Shown in pieces: positions 1 through 8,733 of a stretch of DNA of 64,000 bases (within the stretch, counting starts at the first letter, position 1; each line of letters starts with the position of its first letter). The DNA is from Planctomycetia bacterium (GTDB lineage Bacteria > Planctomycetota > Planctomycetia > Pirellulales > PNKZ01), in the NCBI GenBank assembly GCA_021413845.1, contig JAIOPP010000074.1, forward strand, positions 1 to 64,000, given 5' to 3'. Below the pieces are notes generated by a model, which worked only from the letters and a program-made list of their open reading frames with translations, had not been told where the DNA came from and searched no databases. The translations under genes were made by a program, and so were the position numbers.

Positions 1-80
1 GCCCCCCAGACGTCGCCGAAAGGCACGAACGCCCCGACCCGAACGTAACCCCCGAACAAGCCCCTCTCCGACAAGAAGAG

Positions 81-102
81 AAAAAAGCGGGCCCGCGCCC
101 GC
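81..102 (-). terminator. Rho-independent terminator of the DUF11 lipoprotein gene
   Basis: Read on the minus strand, a perfect 6-bp GC stem (GCGGGC / GCCCGC, four-base loop) is followed directly by six T residues. It lies about 80 bases beyond the stop codon of the minus-strand gene ending at 185, the expected place and form of an intrinsic terminator. Confidence 0.8.
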
Positions 103-133
103 GGTGTATCTTGACCGAGAGCTTCCTATAGGT

Positions 134-163
134 GCCACCCGCGACTTGCGGGTCCTGGGTGGC
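134..163. repeat. Inverted repeat downstream of the DUF11 gene
   Basis: GCCACCC (134-140) and GGGTGGC (157-163) are perfect reverse complements. A competing inner stem, CCCGC with GCGGG, uses part of the left arm. It sits between the stop at 185 and the terminator at 81-102. It may be a second RNA 3' structure or a small repetitive element; nothing here decides between them. Confidence 0.5.
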
Positions 164-184
164 GCGGAATCTTGAAACGATTCT

Positions 185-2572
185 CTAAAACTGCGTCGTC
201 GAGGTCGTGGCCGTGATCGGCGTTGGTTGCAGTTGGCTCACCACCGTGGCTTGCGCCGTTGCGGTGCCGGGTTGTCGGGCGATGCCGTGAACCTTAAAGA
301 TCTGCTCTTCGCCCGGTCGCAATTCGGCGATCGGTTGAAACCGAATGATCCGACCTTCTACCGAGAACGGCGTCGGGCCCTGGTGCCCGGCCGACGGCGT
401 CATCTGCTCCGGCAGCAACACGCTCACGGCCACTTGCCGATCCGGCACGTTGCCTAAGTTGCGAACGCGCACATCGTAGATCTGTTCCTCGCCGACCGGT
501 CTTGGGTCGCGCTCGTCTTCGATATTCAGCGCCAGCGTCGTCTGTCGGGCCGTGATCTCCAAGCAAGCTTCCGAATCGGCTCGGGCTCCTTCTTGGCAAA
601 TCAACGTGGCTCGGTTGCAGATCCGTTGCCCGGCCGCTTGGGCCACGCTTTCGACTTGGTACCGAAACGCTTGTCCCGGGGCGAGCGTCGGCAACGTCCA
701 AAACAAGTTATTGCCGTTCGATTTCCAACCGTCGGTCGCTTGCATCGGCGCGATCCCGAGATCGTACGTGTCGTCGAGGCGGACGTTCGTCGCCGTGGTC
801 TGACCAACGTTCGCGATCTCGATCGTAAACATCACGGCGTCGCCGACCATGGCCCGCGTCGTGGCTACCGTTTTGCGAACGGTGAGTTGCGGCAGAGTCG
901 CGGTGCTCGGGGCCGACGGAGGCGGCGTTACCACCGGCGGCACGGCCTGCACCGTCGCCGCGACGGCCGTCACGCACGCTTGCGCACTGCCTCGGTTGCC
1001 GTTGTTGCCGGTAAGCTCCATCGTGTTGCACCAGCGTCCCGGTTGCACGGCCTTGAGCCGCACGTTCACCTTCCGCGATTCGCCCGGTGCCAAGTCGCCA
1101 AGCTCACGATTCTCGATCGGGCTCGCGGCAAACTCGTGCTTCAAGCCGTCGTCGAAGCGGTCGATCAACACGATGCCGGTCGCTTTCGTGCTCCCCCGGT
1201 TCGTGACCGTCGTGACGAACGTAATGTCTTCCCCGACGGCTGCCTGCTGCGGCGCGACCATCGTGATCTCGACCGAAGGGCTCGTCACCGTCGTCGCGGC
1301 GCAGTCTTGAGCCGAGACGCCGTCGGCCGAGCGGACCGTCGCGCAGTTGTTGATGATGCCGGCTTGCGACGTGCGGAAACTGAGCTCCAACGAGCGCGAC
1401 TGCCCGGCCGGCAAGTCGCCGAGTTGCCAGGTCACCGTGCTCCCGGTAACCAAGGCCGGCGGGTTGCTGCCGATCAACGTCAACGTGTTCGGGATCGCAT
1501 CGGTCACGGTCAGCAGCCGCGCCGAAAGATCGCTCGGGTTGCGCACGTCGATGCGGTACGTTACCGTGCCGCCGACGGCGACTTCGGCCGGGCCGCTCTT
1601 ATCGATCGACAGCCCTGAAGCCGTCGTGCTCCAAGTCATCTGTGTCGATCCGGTGCCGACGGCGAGCTGCGTCCCGTCGCCCCCCGGCCAATCCGCCGGA
1701 CGAATCACTTGGATATTGACCGTGTTCGTGCCCGCGCCCGGCTGTTGTTGAAAGATCTCGACCGGTGCTTGGCCGAGCGCGTTGGTCGTGACTTCGATGA
1801 TCTGCGAGCCGCTGGGCGCAAAGCCGGCAGGCGGACCGCCGGCGATCTCGTAGCGCACCCGGTATCCGGCGAGCGGACAATGGTTCGAGTGCTTCACCAG
1901 CATGGTCGTGAAGGTATGCCGCGAGCCGGCGGGGTTGATCGCCGGCGGCGGAAACGTCCATTGGCAATCGACCCAATAGACGGTCGCTGTTTGCTTATGC
2001 GCATTCCAACCGCGCACGCTCGGCGCCACGGCCGACACGAACGATGTTCCTTCCGTCGGCGACGACATCGTCACCCAAGCCTGACCGCGCAGCACCGGCA
2101 CGTCGTCGGTCGACTCGGGCGTTCCTCGATTGAGCATGATGAACTTCGGCGACGTCGAGCTCACGGCGAACGTGTTGTCGATCTTCCGCGTCGTCCGACC
2201 GACGTGGTGCAACCATTCGAGCGGGCCCGTCTCGCCGGCTTGCACGAAGTAGCCGACCGAGTTCGGCGCGATCGACCATTCGACCGGCTCGTTGGCGATG
2301 AGAGCTTTCCCCTCGCCGCACACCGCCGCTTGCACGACCACTTCGCTGCCGACCGGCGCGATGATCTTCGCCGGAGTCACCATTACGGCGGTCGTGTCGT
2401 GCTTCGACGGCGGGCCCGGCCGCTGGTGGTAGGGGGTGTCCGTCGTAAAGATCCGCTTCCCCGTCGGGTCGATATGCGACGTATGTTTCGCACAGCCGGC
2501 CGACAACGCGACGCTCGCGACGAGCAGCAGCGCCGTCGTCGTGCAGGAGCGGGTTGTTCGGGAAACGAACAT
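185..2572 (-). CDS. DUF11-repeat surface lipoprotein
   Basis: Protein of 795 residues. The N-terminus has an Arg-containing start, a hydrophobic segment and a lipobox (LSAGC), so it is predicted to be exported and lipid-anchored. Residues ~50-310 form a non-repeated region. Four DUF11-type beta-sandwich repeats follow at roughly 325-420, 435-530, 565-660 and 680-780, each with the family pattern of a charged start, VG(D/E)x(I/V)x(F/Y) and a downstream NxG. DUF11 repeats in planctomycetes and other bacteria occur in large envelope or extracellular proteins; their specific role is unknown. The gene stands alone, has a terminator at 81-102, and a hairpin just upstream of the ATG replaces an obvious ribosome-binding site. 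Confidence 0.85.
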   Translation of the reverse strand: MFVSRTTRSCTTTALLLVASVALSAGCAKHTSHIDPTGKRIFTTDTPYHQRPGPPSKHDTTAVMVTPAKIIAPVGSEVVVQAAVCGEGKALIANEPVEWSIAPNSVGYFVQAGETGPLEWLHHVGRTTRKIDNTFAVSSTSPKFIMLNRGTPESTDDVPVLRGQAWVTMSSPTEGTSFVSAVAPSVRGWNAHKQTATVYWVDCQWTFPPPAINPAGSRHTFTTMLVKHSNHCPLAGYRVRYEIAGGPPAGFAPSGSQIIEVTTNALGQAPVEIFQQQPGAGTNTVNIQVIRPADWPGGDGTQLAVGTGSTQMTWSTTASGLSIDKSGPAEVAVGGTVTYRIDVRNPSDLSARLLTVTDAIPNTLTLIGSNPPALVTGSTVTWQLGDLPAGQSRSLELSFRTSQAGIINNCATVRSADGVSAQDCAATTVTSPSVEITMVAPQQAAVGEDITFVTTVTNRGSTKATGIVLIDRFDDGLKHEFAASPIENRELGDLAPGESRKVNVRLKAVQPGRWCNTMELTGNNGNRGSAQACVTAVAATVQAVPPVVTPPPSAPSTATLPQLTVRKTVATTRAMVGDAVMFTIEIANVGQTTATNVRLDDTYDLGIAPMQATDGWKSNGNNLFWTLPTLAPGQAFRYQVESVAQAAGQRICNRATLICQEGARADSEACLEITARQTTLALNIEDERDPRPVGEEQIYDVRVRNLGNVPDRQVAVSVLLPEQMTPSAGHQGPTPFSVEGRIIRFQPIAELRPGEEQIFKVHGIARQPGTATAQATVVSQLQPTPITATTSTTQF

Positions 2573-2948
2573 CGTCGTCGTGTTCCCGGGGGAATCGGGA
2601 ACGCCTCAGGGTCCGTGATACTTCCATGTGCCGCACCGGGGAAGGTGCGTGAGAGGTTTTCAGAGCGCGAACGGGGGAAGTTCGCAATGCGCAGAAATCT
2701 CTCATGGAAACGTAGCATGCGTTTTGGCAACATGGTGAAAATCTGCGCCCCACCTCGTCGTTAAAACGCTTCCGCGCATCGTGCGATCGCTACGAGCCGC
2801 ACAATCGGGGGATAAACGGCGGGCCACGCGTTCGCACACGCACTTCCTTGAACTCGACGCCCGTGCTTGGTAGGTTGCTACCGGTCCGATCGCCGGCCGT
2901 TGATCTTTGTTTTCCCTCCCCTTTTGCGTCAAAGACCCTTCACCGCTC
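2573..2948. other. Divergent intergenic region, no gene seen
   Basis: These 376 bases separate the divergent DUF11 gene and RraA-like gene, so they should hold both promoters. I find no convincing -35/-10 pair. The only clear structures are the hairpin at 2582-2602 and a short GGTAG / CTACC hairpin near 2870. The longer open frames here are poor in coding character. Confidence 0.5.
2582..2602 (-). promoter_or_regulatory. Hairpin in the 5' leader of the DUF11 gene
   Basis: On the minus strand GTTCCCG and CGGGAAC form a perfect 7-bp stem with a 7-base loop, ending nine bases before the ATG at 2572. It covers the position where a Shine-Dalgarno would lie, and no other purine-rich site is visible. 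A role in translation control is possible but inferred. Confidence 0.35.
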
Positions 2949-3677
2949 ATGGCTCTCACTCCAGCTCAGCTCAACCAACTCGCCAAATACGATACCCCGA
3001 CGATCTGCAACATCATCGAGTTGTTCGATGTCGTGCCGCGCAACCGCGGCTACATGGACGCTCGCATCCGTTGCAACTTCCCGGAGCTTCCTCCGATGGT
3101 CGGCTACGCTTGCACGGCCGCTTTCCGCAGCGACGCGCCGCCGAAGGGGGGCGATGCCTACGGCTCGATCGATAAGCAGCTCGACCAGTTCGCGTCGTTG
3201 CCCGGCCCCGCCGTCGTCGTGTTTCAAGATCTCGACGATCCGGCCGTGGCGGCGACCTTCGGCGAAGTGATGTGCTCCACGTATCAAGGCTTCGGCTCGA
3301 GCGGCCTCATCACGTCGGGCGCAGGGCGCGACATCGACCAAGTCCGCGCGATCAAGTATCCCGTCTTCACCAACGGCTCGATCGCCTCGCACGGCTATTG
3401 CCACATGCTGCACCTCGGCTTGCCGGTCCGCATCGGCGGCATCACAGTCAACCAAGGGGACTTGCTGCACGGCGACGTCAACGGCGTGGCGCGGATCCCG
3501 GTCGAGATCGTTCCGGCGATGCTCCAGATCGCCGACGAGTTCGTCGACGCGGAAAAGATCGTGCTCGACTATGTGCGCGAGACCGGCCCGAAGAGCGTCG
3601 CCACGTTCGCCGCCAAGCGTAAGGAGTTCTCCGCCGTCGTGGCGAAGATCACCGAGAAGGCCAAGAACTCGCGTTAA
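2949..3677 (+). CDS. RraA-family protein (aldolase/decarboxylase-like)
   Basis: 242 residues from the ATG at 2949. I prefer this start because the 14 codons upstream (TTG or ATG choices) look non-coding and MALTPAQLN fits the usual start of the family. The fold family includes the RNase E regulator RraA and metal-dependent 4-hydroxy-4-methyl-2-oxoglutarate / oxaloacetate aldolases. Visible family signatures are TPTICN near the N-terminus, the substrate and metal motif GAGRDIDQVR, and the glycine-rich IGGITVNQGDLLHGDVNGV. At 242 residues it resembles the longer enzyme-like branch rather than the ~160-residue RraA, so a cytoplasmic keto-acid aldolase or decarboxylase is more likely than an RNase inhibitor. 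Substrate unknown. Confidence 0.85.
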   Translation: MALTPAQLNQLAKYDTPTICNIIELFDVVPRNRGYMDARIRCNFPELPPMVGYACTAAFRSDAPPKGGDAYGSIDKQLDQFASLPGPAVVVFQDLDDPAVAATFGEVMCSTYQGFGSSGLITSGAGRDIDQVRAIKYPVFTNGSIASHGYCHMLHLGLPVRIGGITVNQGDLLHGDVNGVARIPVEIVPAMLQIADEFVDAEKIVLDYVRETGPKSVATFAAKRKEFSAVVAKITEKAKNSR

Positions 3678-3725
3678 GTTTTCGCCGCTGCCGGGCCACC
3701 GGCGCGTGGAGAGGAGTTCTCGTCG

Positions 3726-5054
3726 ATGCGGCACGCCGGACGCCTACGCTCGTTCGTCGGTCTCTCGCTCGTCGCGATTCTATCGCTTCAAGCCGTGTCG
3801 TTCGCGCAGCGAGCGCGCGGGGCCGAGGTCGTAGAAACCGACGAAACGATCGCGGAGCTCGTGCGCGAGCTCGATGCTCCACAGAAGGCCCGTCGCGAGG
3901 AAGCGGAGCGGAAGCTCATCGCGATCGGGCCGAGCGTCGTCGAGCGATTGCCGAAGCCGGGCCCGAGCGTCTCGGCCGAGGTCGTCGGACGTTTGAACCG
4001 CGTCCGGGCGGCCCTCTATCGAGCCCGCGCCGAAGCGAGCGTCCACGCGTCGACGATCACGCTCGCCGTGAAAGACGCCTCGCTCGCGCAAGTCTTCGCG
4101 GAGATCGAGAAACAAACCGGCAATCATCTCGTCGATTTCCGCCGGCAGTTCGGTCAGCAAGCGGCCGACCTCCGACTGACGCTCGACATGGCGAAGCAGC
4201 CGTTTTGGAAAGCGCTCGACGCCGTCGCCGAACAAGCCGGCATGGAAGTGTATCACTTCGCCGGCGAAGACGGCTTGGCCTTGGTTGCCGCACCGCAAGA
4301 TAAAGCCAAGCCGCGCGTCTCACCGCACACTGTGAGCTATAGCGAAGCGTTTCGCATCGAGGCGCGCCGCGTCACCGCTTCGCGCAACCCCGCCGTCGCC
4401 GACGGGGGCGAGCTTCGGGTCGAGCTCGAAGTCGCTTGGGAGCCGCGGCTGAAGCCGCTGTTTCTCACGTCGAAGATGAGCAAGGTCGCCGCGATTGACG
4501 ACCGGGGCGAGCCCATCGCGCCGGGCAATGCCGAACTCGCGACCGAGATTCCTCCGCAAGGGAAAGCCTGCCGCGCCGAGATCGCCTTAAGCTTCAAGTC
4601 TCCCCCGCGCTCGGCGCAGGCGATCAAAACGCTGCGCGGCACGCTCGATGTCTTGCTCCCCGCCGAGTTGCACACGTTCCGCTTCACGAAACTCAACGAC
4701 GCCGGCCGACAAGAGCAGCGCGCCGCGGCCGTGACGGTCGCGATCGAAGAGCCGCGCAAAAACAACGACCTCGTGCAGATCGCGCTCGCGTTGAAGTACG
4801 AGAATCCGGCGAACGCCCTGGAGTCGCATCGGGCCTGGTTCTACAAGAACCCCTGTTATCTTGAAGCGGCCGACGGCACGAAGACCCCGCCCGGCACGAT
4901 CGAATTGACGCGCCAATCGAACGATGAGCTGATGCTCAATTTACTATTCGCCCCCGACGGCGATTGGACGCGACAGACGTTCGTCTATCAAACGCCGGCC
5001 GATATCGTCGTGCTGCCGGTCGTCTACGAATTCTCCGATCTACCACTGCCGTAA
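3726..5054 (+). CDS. Secreted protein of unknown function with STN-like segment
   Basis: 442 residues. A Sec-type signal peptide is clear (basic start, hydrophobic core, AQRARGA region), so the product is exported. Residues ~35-110 are charged and helical (ELDAPQKARREEAERKL). Residues ~115-180 (ITLAVKDASLAQVFAEIEKQTG) resemble the short STN domain found at the N-termini of secretins and TonB receptors, but no secretin or receptor domain follows. The C-terminal half is probably beta-rich. It ends 11 bases before the next gene, so it is probably co-transcribed with the peptidyl-prolyl isomerase and mutY. Function unknown; a periplasmic binding or scaffold role is a guess. Confidence 0.75.
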   Translation: MRHAGRLRSFVGLSLVAILSLQAVSFAQRARGAEVVETDETIAELVRELDAPQKARREEAERKLIAIGPSVVERLPKPGPSVSAEVVGRLNRVRAALYRARAEASVHASTITLAVKDASLAQVFAEIEKQTGNHLVDFRRQFGQQAADLRLTLDMAKQPFWKALDAVAEQAGMEVYHFAGEDGLALVAAPQDKAKPRVSPHTVSYSEAFRIEARRVTASRNPAVADGGELRVELEVAWEPRLKPLFLTSKMSKVAAIDDRGEPIAPGNAELATEIPPQGKACRAEIALSFKSPPRSAQAIKTLRGTLDVLLPAELHTFRFTKLNDAGRQEQRAAAVTVAIEEPRKNNDLVQIALALKYENPANALESHRAWFYKNPCYLEAADGTKTPPGTIELTRQSNDELMLNLLFAPDGDWTRQTFVYQTPADIVVLPVVYEFSDLPLP

Positions 5055-5065
5055 TCGAGGTTCCC

Positions 5066-6112
5066 TTGCCGCATCGCATTCGTTTCGCACGCTCCCCCCG
5101 GCGCAACTTCGCTTGGCTCGCCTGTTGCTCCGCGATCGGCTTGTTGCTCGCCGCCGCCGGCGCGGCGCATGCGCAGTCGTCGCCGGGCGGGCTTCCGCCG
5201 GAGTTGACGAAAGTGCCCGACGACACCGTCGTAGCGACGGTCGACGGCGCCCCGATCAGGTTCGTCGACGTGCGGCGGCAGATACTCGGCTCGTTGGAAG
5301 GGCGGAAGATTCCATCGCAAGCGATGCCGCTGGTCTATGCGCAAAGCCTCGACCAGATCGTGCAACGGCGTTTGATCGCCGCGAAGCTCAAGGCCTTGAA
5401 GTTCGAGCCGACGCCGGAAGAACTCGCGCAAGCCGAAGCGGTCTTTCAAGCCGGCTTGAAAGCCCGCGACAAAACGCCCGAAGCCTATTTCCGCCAGACC
5501 GGCTTCACCGCCGGCGATATCGCCGAGATTCGCTATTGGGACATTTGCTGGCACCGTTACGTCGCCGAGCAACTGACCGACGCGGCGCTGGAAAAGTATT
5601 TCGCAGCGCACCGCCGCGACTTCGACGGCACCGAAGTGCGCGTCAGTCACATCCTCTTGCGGATCGAAGGGCAACAAGATCAAGCGACGGTTGCCGCGGC
5701 CCTGCAAAAGGCCGGCACGATCCGGAGCGAGATTCTCGGCAAGCAGACCACGTTCGCCGAGGCCGCGAAGAAGTATTCGGCCGGCCCGAGCCGCGAGCAA
5801 GCCGGCGACCTCGGCTTCATTCCGCGACAAGGGCGGATGGTGGAAGCGTTTTCCAAAGCCGCCTTCGCGCTCAAGAAAGACGAGCTCAGCGAACCGGTCG
5901 TATCGCCGTTCGGCGTGCATCTGATTACCGTGACGGAAGAAAAACCCGGCGACACCGACTGGCGCAAGGTGCGTGAACCACTGGTCGCCGCCGCGCGGCT
6001 CAGCCTATTTCAATCGCTCGGAGCCGAACTCAAGGGGACGGCGAAGATCGAATTCACCGGTGCGATCCCGCATTTCGATCCCACGACCGGCAAGATCGTC
6101 GCGGGTAAGTAA
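5066..6112 (+). CDS. Parvulin-type peptidyl-prolyl cis-trans isomerase, exported
   Basis: 348 residues from a TTG at 5066. I chose it because CGAGG lies just upstream, it falls after the previous stop codon, and it gives a clean signal peptide ending AAGAAHAQ. The N-terminal part (~50-190) is a SurA/PrsA-like helical chaperone region; residues ~195-295 form the rotamase domain with VSHILLRI, a GDLGFI motif, and FGVHLI near its end. The family isomerises prolyl bonds and helps exported or outer-membrane proteins fold in the periplasm. It follows the STN-like gene closely, and its TAA overlaps the ATG of mutY by one base (TAATG), indicating translational coupling although the functions are unrelated. 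Confidence 0.85.
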   Translation: MPHRIRFARSPRRNFAWLACCSAIGLLLAAAGAAHAQSSPGGLPPELTKVPDDTVVATVDGAPIRFVDVRRQILGSLEGRKIPSQAMPLVYAQSLDQIVQRRLIAAKLKALKFEPTPEELAQAEAVFQAGLKARDKTPEAYFRQTGFTAGDIAEIRYWDICWHRYVAEQLTDAALEKYFAAHRRDFDGTEVRVSHILLRIEGQQDQATVAAALQKAGTIRSEILGKQTTFAEAAKKYSAGPSREQAGDLGFIPRQGRMVEAFSKAAFALKKDELSEPVVSPFGVHLITVTEEKPGDTDWRKVREPLVAAARLSLFQSLGAELKGTAKIEFTGAIPHFDPTTGKIVAGK

Positions 6113-7230
6113 TGGCGCTGCCGATGCCCGACGCGCGCTGGAAGAAAGCGTTTACGCGCAAGCTGCGAGCGTGGTTCGACGAGGCGAAGCGCGATCTTCC
6201 CTGGCGCCGCTCGCGCGATCCCTACCGCATCTGGATCAGCGAGATCATGCTGCAGCAAACGCAAGTTGCAGCGGTCATCGATTATTTCAATCGCTTCCTG
6301 GCGGCCTTCCCGACGGTCGCCGAGTTGGCCGCCGCGCCGGAGCGCGAGGTGCTTAGGCTCTGGGAAGGGCTCGGCTATTATCGCCGCGCGCGGCAATTGC
6401 ATCTCGCGGCACAGCAGATCGTCGGCGAGCACGGCGGCGCTTTTCCTCGCGATCCCGTCGCGGTGCGTGCGTTGCCGGGCATCGGACGCTACACGGCCGG
6501 CGCAGTCTGCTCGATCGCCTACGATCTGCCCGAGCCGATCTTGGAAGCGAACACGGTCCGGCTCTTAAGCCGGCTCTCGGCCTATCGCGACGACCCGCTC
6601 GCGAAAGCCGGCCAAGATCATCTTTGGGCCTGGGCCGGGGCGATCGTCCCTCGGGAAGAGCCCGGCCTCTTCAATCAAGCGCTGATGGAGCTCGGCGCGC
6701 TCGTCTGCACGCCGCGCGAACCGCGCTGCGTAGAGTGTCCCGTCGCGGGCCTTTGCGCTGCGCGCAAGCTCGGCCTGGAGCGCGAGATTCCGCAGCCGAA
6801 AGCGAAGAAGGAAATCGAAGCGGTGCGCGAAGCGGCGGTGCTGGTGCGGCAGCGCAACAAAGTGCTCCTCGTCGAACGAGCCGCCGGCGAACGTTGGGGA
6901 GGGCTCTGGGACTTCCCTCGCTATAGCGTCGTCGCGGAGCAGCCCGAGAACATTCGCGTAGGACTACAAGCCGAGATGCTCGCCACGCTCGGCATCGAAG
7001 TCGCCGTCGGCGAACGGCTGCATACGCTCAAACACGGCGTTACGCGCTTCCGCATCACGCTCGAAGCCTACGCCGGCGAATACGTCCGCGGCAAACTCAA
7101 GCCCGAGGGCTTCGCCGCGGCCCGCTGGGTAAAGCCGAGCGAACTCGCGGAATATCCGCTGAACGTGACCGCGAGAAAACTCACGAAGCTGCTGGATGTG
7201 AAACAGCAGCGCCTCGGTTTCAGCGAGTAA
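6112..7230 (+). CDS. mutY: A/G-specific adenine glycosylase MutY
   Basis: 372 residues, normal for MutY. It removes adenine mispaired with 8-oxoguanine in base-excision repair. Visible features: the SEIMLQQTQV motif with the general-acid Glu44; the helix-hairpin-helix LPGIGRYTAGAV (121-132); a [4Fe-4S] cluster C199-X6-C206-X2-C209-X5-C215; and a C-terminal NUDIX-like MutT-type domain from ~230 that reads 8-oxoG. Oddity: the position of the catalytic Asp in the E. coli LDGNV motif is Glu145 here (LEANT). Glu could keep a carboxylate in place, so this may be a lineage variant rather than loss of activity. Start overlaps the upstream stop by one base. Confidence 0.93.
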   Translation: MALPMPDARWKKAFTRKLRAWFDEAKRDLPWRRSRDPYRIWISEIMLQQTQVAAVIDYFNRFLAAFPTVAELAAAPEREVLRLWEGLGYYRRARQLHLAAQQIVGEHGGAFPRDPVAVRALPGIGRYTAGAVCSIAYDLPEPILEANTVRLLSRLSAYRDDPLAKAGQDHLWAWAGAIVPREEPGLFNQALMELGALVCTPREPRCVECPVAGLCAARKLGLEREIPQPKAKKEIEAVREAAVLVRQRNKVLLVERAAGERWGGLWDFPRYSVVAEQPENIRVGLQAEMLATLGIEVAVGERLHTLKHGVTRFRITLEAYAGEYVRGKLKPEGFAAARWVKPSELAEYPLNVTARKLTKLLDVKQQRLGFSE

Positions 7231-7233
7231 AGC

Positions 7234-7875
7234 TCAGCCCAAGATCGCGGCGACTTCGAACGCGGCTTCCGGAAAAGCCAGGCAATGCAGCGGCTCGCCG
7301 CGCCGGAGCGTGTGCAGCTCTTCGTAAGCGGCGCCGTTCGGCTTGCGGCGCACTTCGATCGTCTCCGCGTGTAAATCGACAAGCCAATATTCCAGGATAC
7401 CTGCCGCGGCGTAAAGTTGTGCCTTCAAGCCTCGGTCGTAAGCGAGCGATGTATCGGAGACCTCGATCGCCAGTAAGACCTCATCAGGTCCCGGGTGCGC
7501 TTCAGCCCCTTTTTGTCTCAGCTTAAAGATCAGGCAATCCGGTTGCGGCTCCGATTGACGGCCCAATCGAACCGGGCCTTGAATGCGAGTCGTCGCCTTC
7601 TTGGTAAAGGCAAGAACTAATAGTTCGGTCAGTCGATCCACGCATTCCGCATGTCGATTCCCGATCGGGTTCATCTCTATGATTACTCCGTCGATGAGTT
7701 CGACCCGTTCGAGTTGCGAGAGAATGCCGGCTTCCGCCATCTTGTAATACTCATCGACATCAAACCGTCGCTGAGTCGGGCCTGTCGAAGACACGGCCTG
7801 CGCTACAGGTGCGGCCGGCACGGTCGGTAAGGCGACTTCGGGAGGAGCGGCGGGAGTAATATCTGCGATAGCCAT
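7234..7875 (-). CDS. Uma2-family (DUF820) putative restriction-endonuclease-fold protein
   Basis: 213 residues from the ATG at 7875; an in-frame ATG 18 bases upstream (7893) is possible. Core family signatures: a YYKMAEAGIL segment, LIDGVIIEM, PVRLGRQSEPQPDCLIF and LLAIEVSDTSLAYDRG with LYAAAGILEYWLVD. The Pxx-D and IEVxxxS-x-K elements match the PD-(D/E)XK-like core of Uma2 proteins, a family greatly expanded in cyanobacteria and planctomycetes with unproven function. TATAAT occurs at 7882-7887, seven bases before the ATG at 7875, a perfect -10 that would give an almost leaderless message if used. It is convergent with mutY, three bases between stop codons. Confidence 0.85.
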   Translation of the reverse strand: MAIADITPAAPPEVALPTVPAAPVAQAVSSTGPTQRRFDVDEYYKMAEAGILSQLERVELIDGVIIEMNPIGNRHAECVDRLTELLVLAFTKKATTRIQGPVRLGRQSEPQPDCLIFKLRQKGAEAHPGPDEVLLAIEVSDTSLAYDRGLKAQLYAAAGILEYWLVDLHAETIEVRRKPNGAAYEELHTLRRGEPLHCLAFPEAAFEVAAILG

Positions 7876-7925
7876 GTCGCAATTATACCCCATGAAAACT
7901 GCCCGGAAAACAAGGGGGATTCGCT

Positions 7926-8711
7926 CTATATCCGCCCCAGCAACTCATCCACCGCCGCGCCGATATCCGCGTGGCGCATCAAGCTTTCGCCGACGAGCAT
8001 CGCATCGATTCCCGCCTGCTGCAAGCGCTCGGCCTCGGCCCGTCCCGCGATCCCGCTTTCGCTCACGAATACGCAATCGTCGGGCACCAGTTCGTGCATC
8101 CGCATCGAGTGCTCGAGGTCGACCTCAAAGGTGTGCAGGTTGCGGTTGTTCACGCCGATGAGCGTCGCACCGGCTTCGACGACGCGCGACAAGTTCGCCG
8201 GCTCGTAGAACTCGACGAGCGGCGTCATCCCTAGCTCGACGATCAAACGATGCAGGCTGCGGAGGCCGCAATCGTCGAGACACTCGGCGATCAGCAGCAC
8301 GGCGTCGGCTCCCGCGGCGCGCGCTTCATACACCTGATAAGGATCAAGAATGAAATCCTTGCGCAACACCGGCAACGCCACGGCCGCGCGCACGGCGCGC
8401 AGATAGTCGAGGCTCCCTTGAAAGAACTGCTCGTCGGTGAGCACGCTTAAGCACGTGGCACCATGACTCTCGTAGATGCGGGCAATGGCGACCGGGTCGA
8501 AGTCGGCTCGGATCACCCCCTTCGAAGGGCTCGCCTTCTTCACTTCGGCGATCAAGCGAATCGGCCCTGCGGCGGCGAGCGCGCCGAAGAAGTCGCGCGG
8601 CGGCGGAGCAGCGGCGGCCGCACGCTCGACTTCGCTCAGCGGTCGCACGGCTTGGGCCTGCGCGATCTCGCCTCGCTTCACCTTCGTGATCTTATCGAGA
8701 ATCGTCGCCAC
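7926..8711 (-). CDS. trpC: Indole-3-glycerol-phosphate synthase TrpC
   Basis: 261 residues, the usual length of monofunctional TrpC. It closes the indole ring in tryptophan synthesis, turning CdRP into indole-3-glycerol phosphate. TIM-barrel motifs are all present: IAEVKKASPSKG (phosphate/catalytic Lys), PVLRKDFILDPYQV, a second catalytic region with AVLLIAECL, LIGVNNRNL, SESGI and MLVGESLM. It lies 22 bases downstream of purH on the same strand, so the two are probably one transcript, linking purine and tryptophan synthesis (both use PRPP). No other trp gene is in the window. Confidence 0.96.
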   Translation of the reverse strand: MATILDKITKVKRGEIAQAQAVRPLSEVERAAAAAPPPRDFFGALAAAGPIRLIAEVKKASPSKGVIRADFDPVAIARIYESHGATCLSVLTDEQFFQGSLDYLRAVRAAVALPVLRKDFILDPYQVYEARAAGADAVLLIAECLDDCGLRSLHRLIVELGMTPLVEFYEPANLSRVVEAGATLIGVNNRNLHTFEVDLEHSMRMHELVPDDCVFVSESGIAGRAEAERLQQAGIDAMLVGESLMRHADIGAAVDELLGRI

Positions 8712-8733
8712 GCGGGATGCTGCGCCTCTGCTA

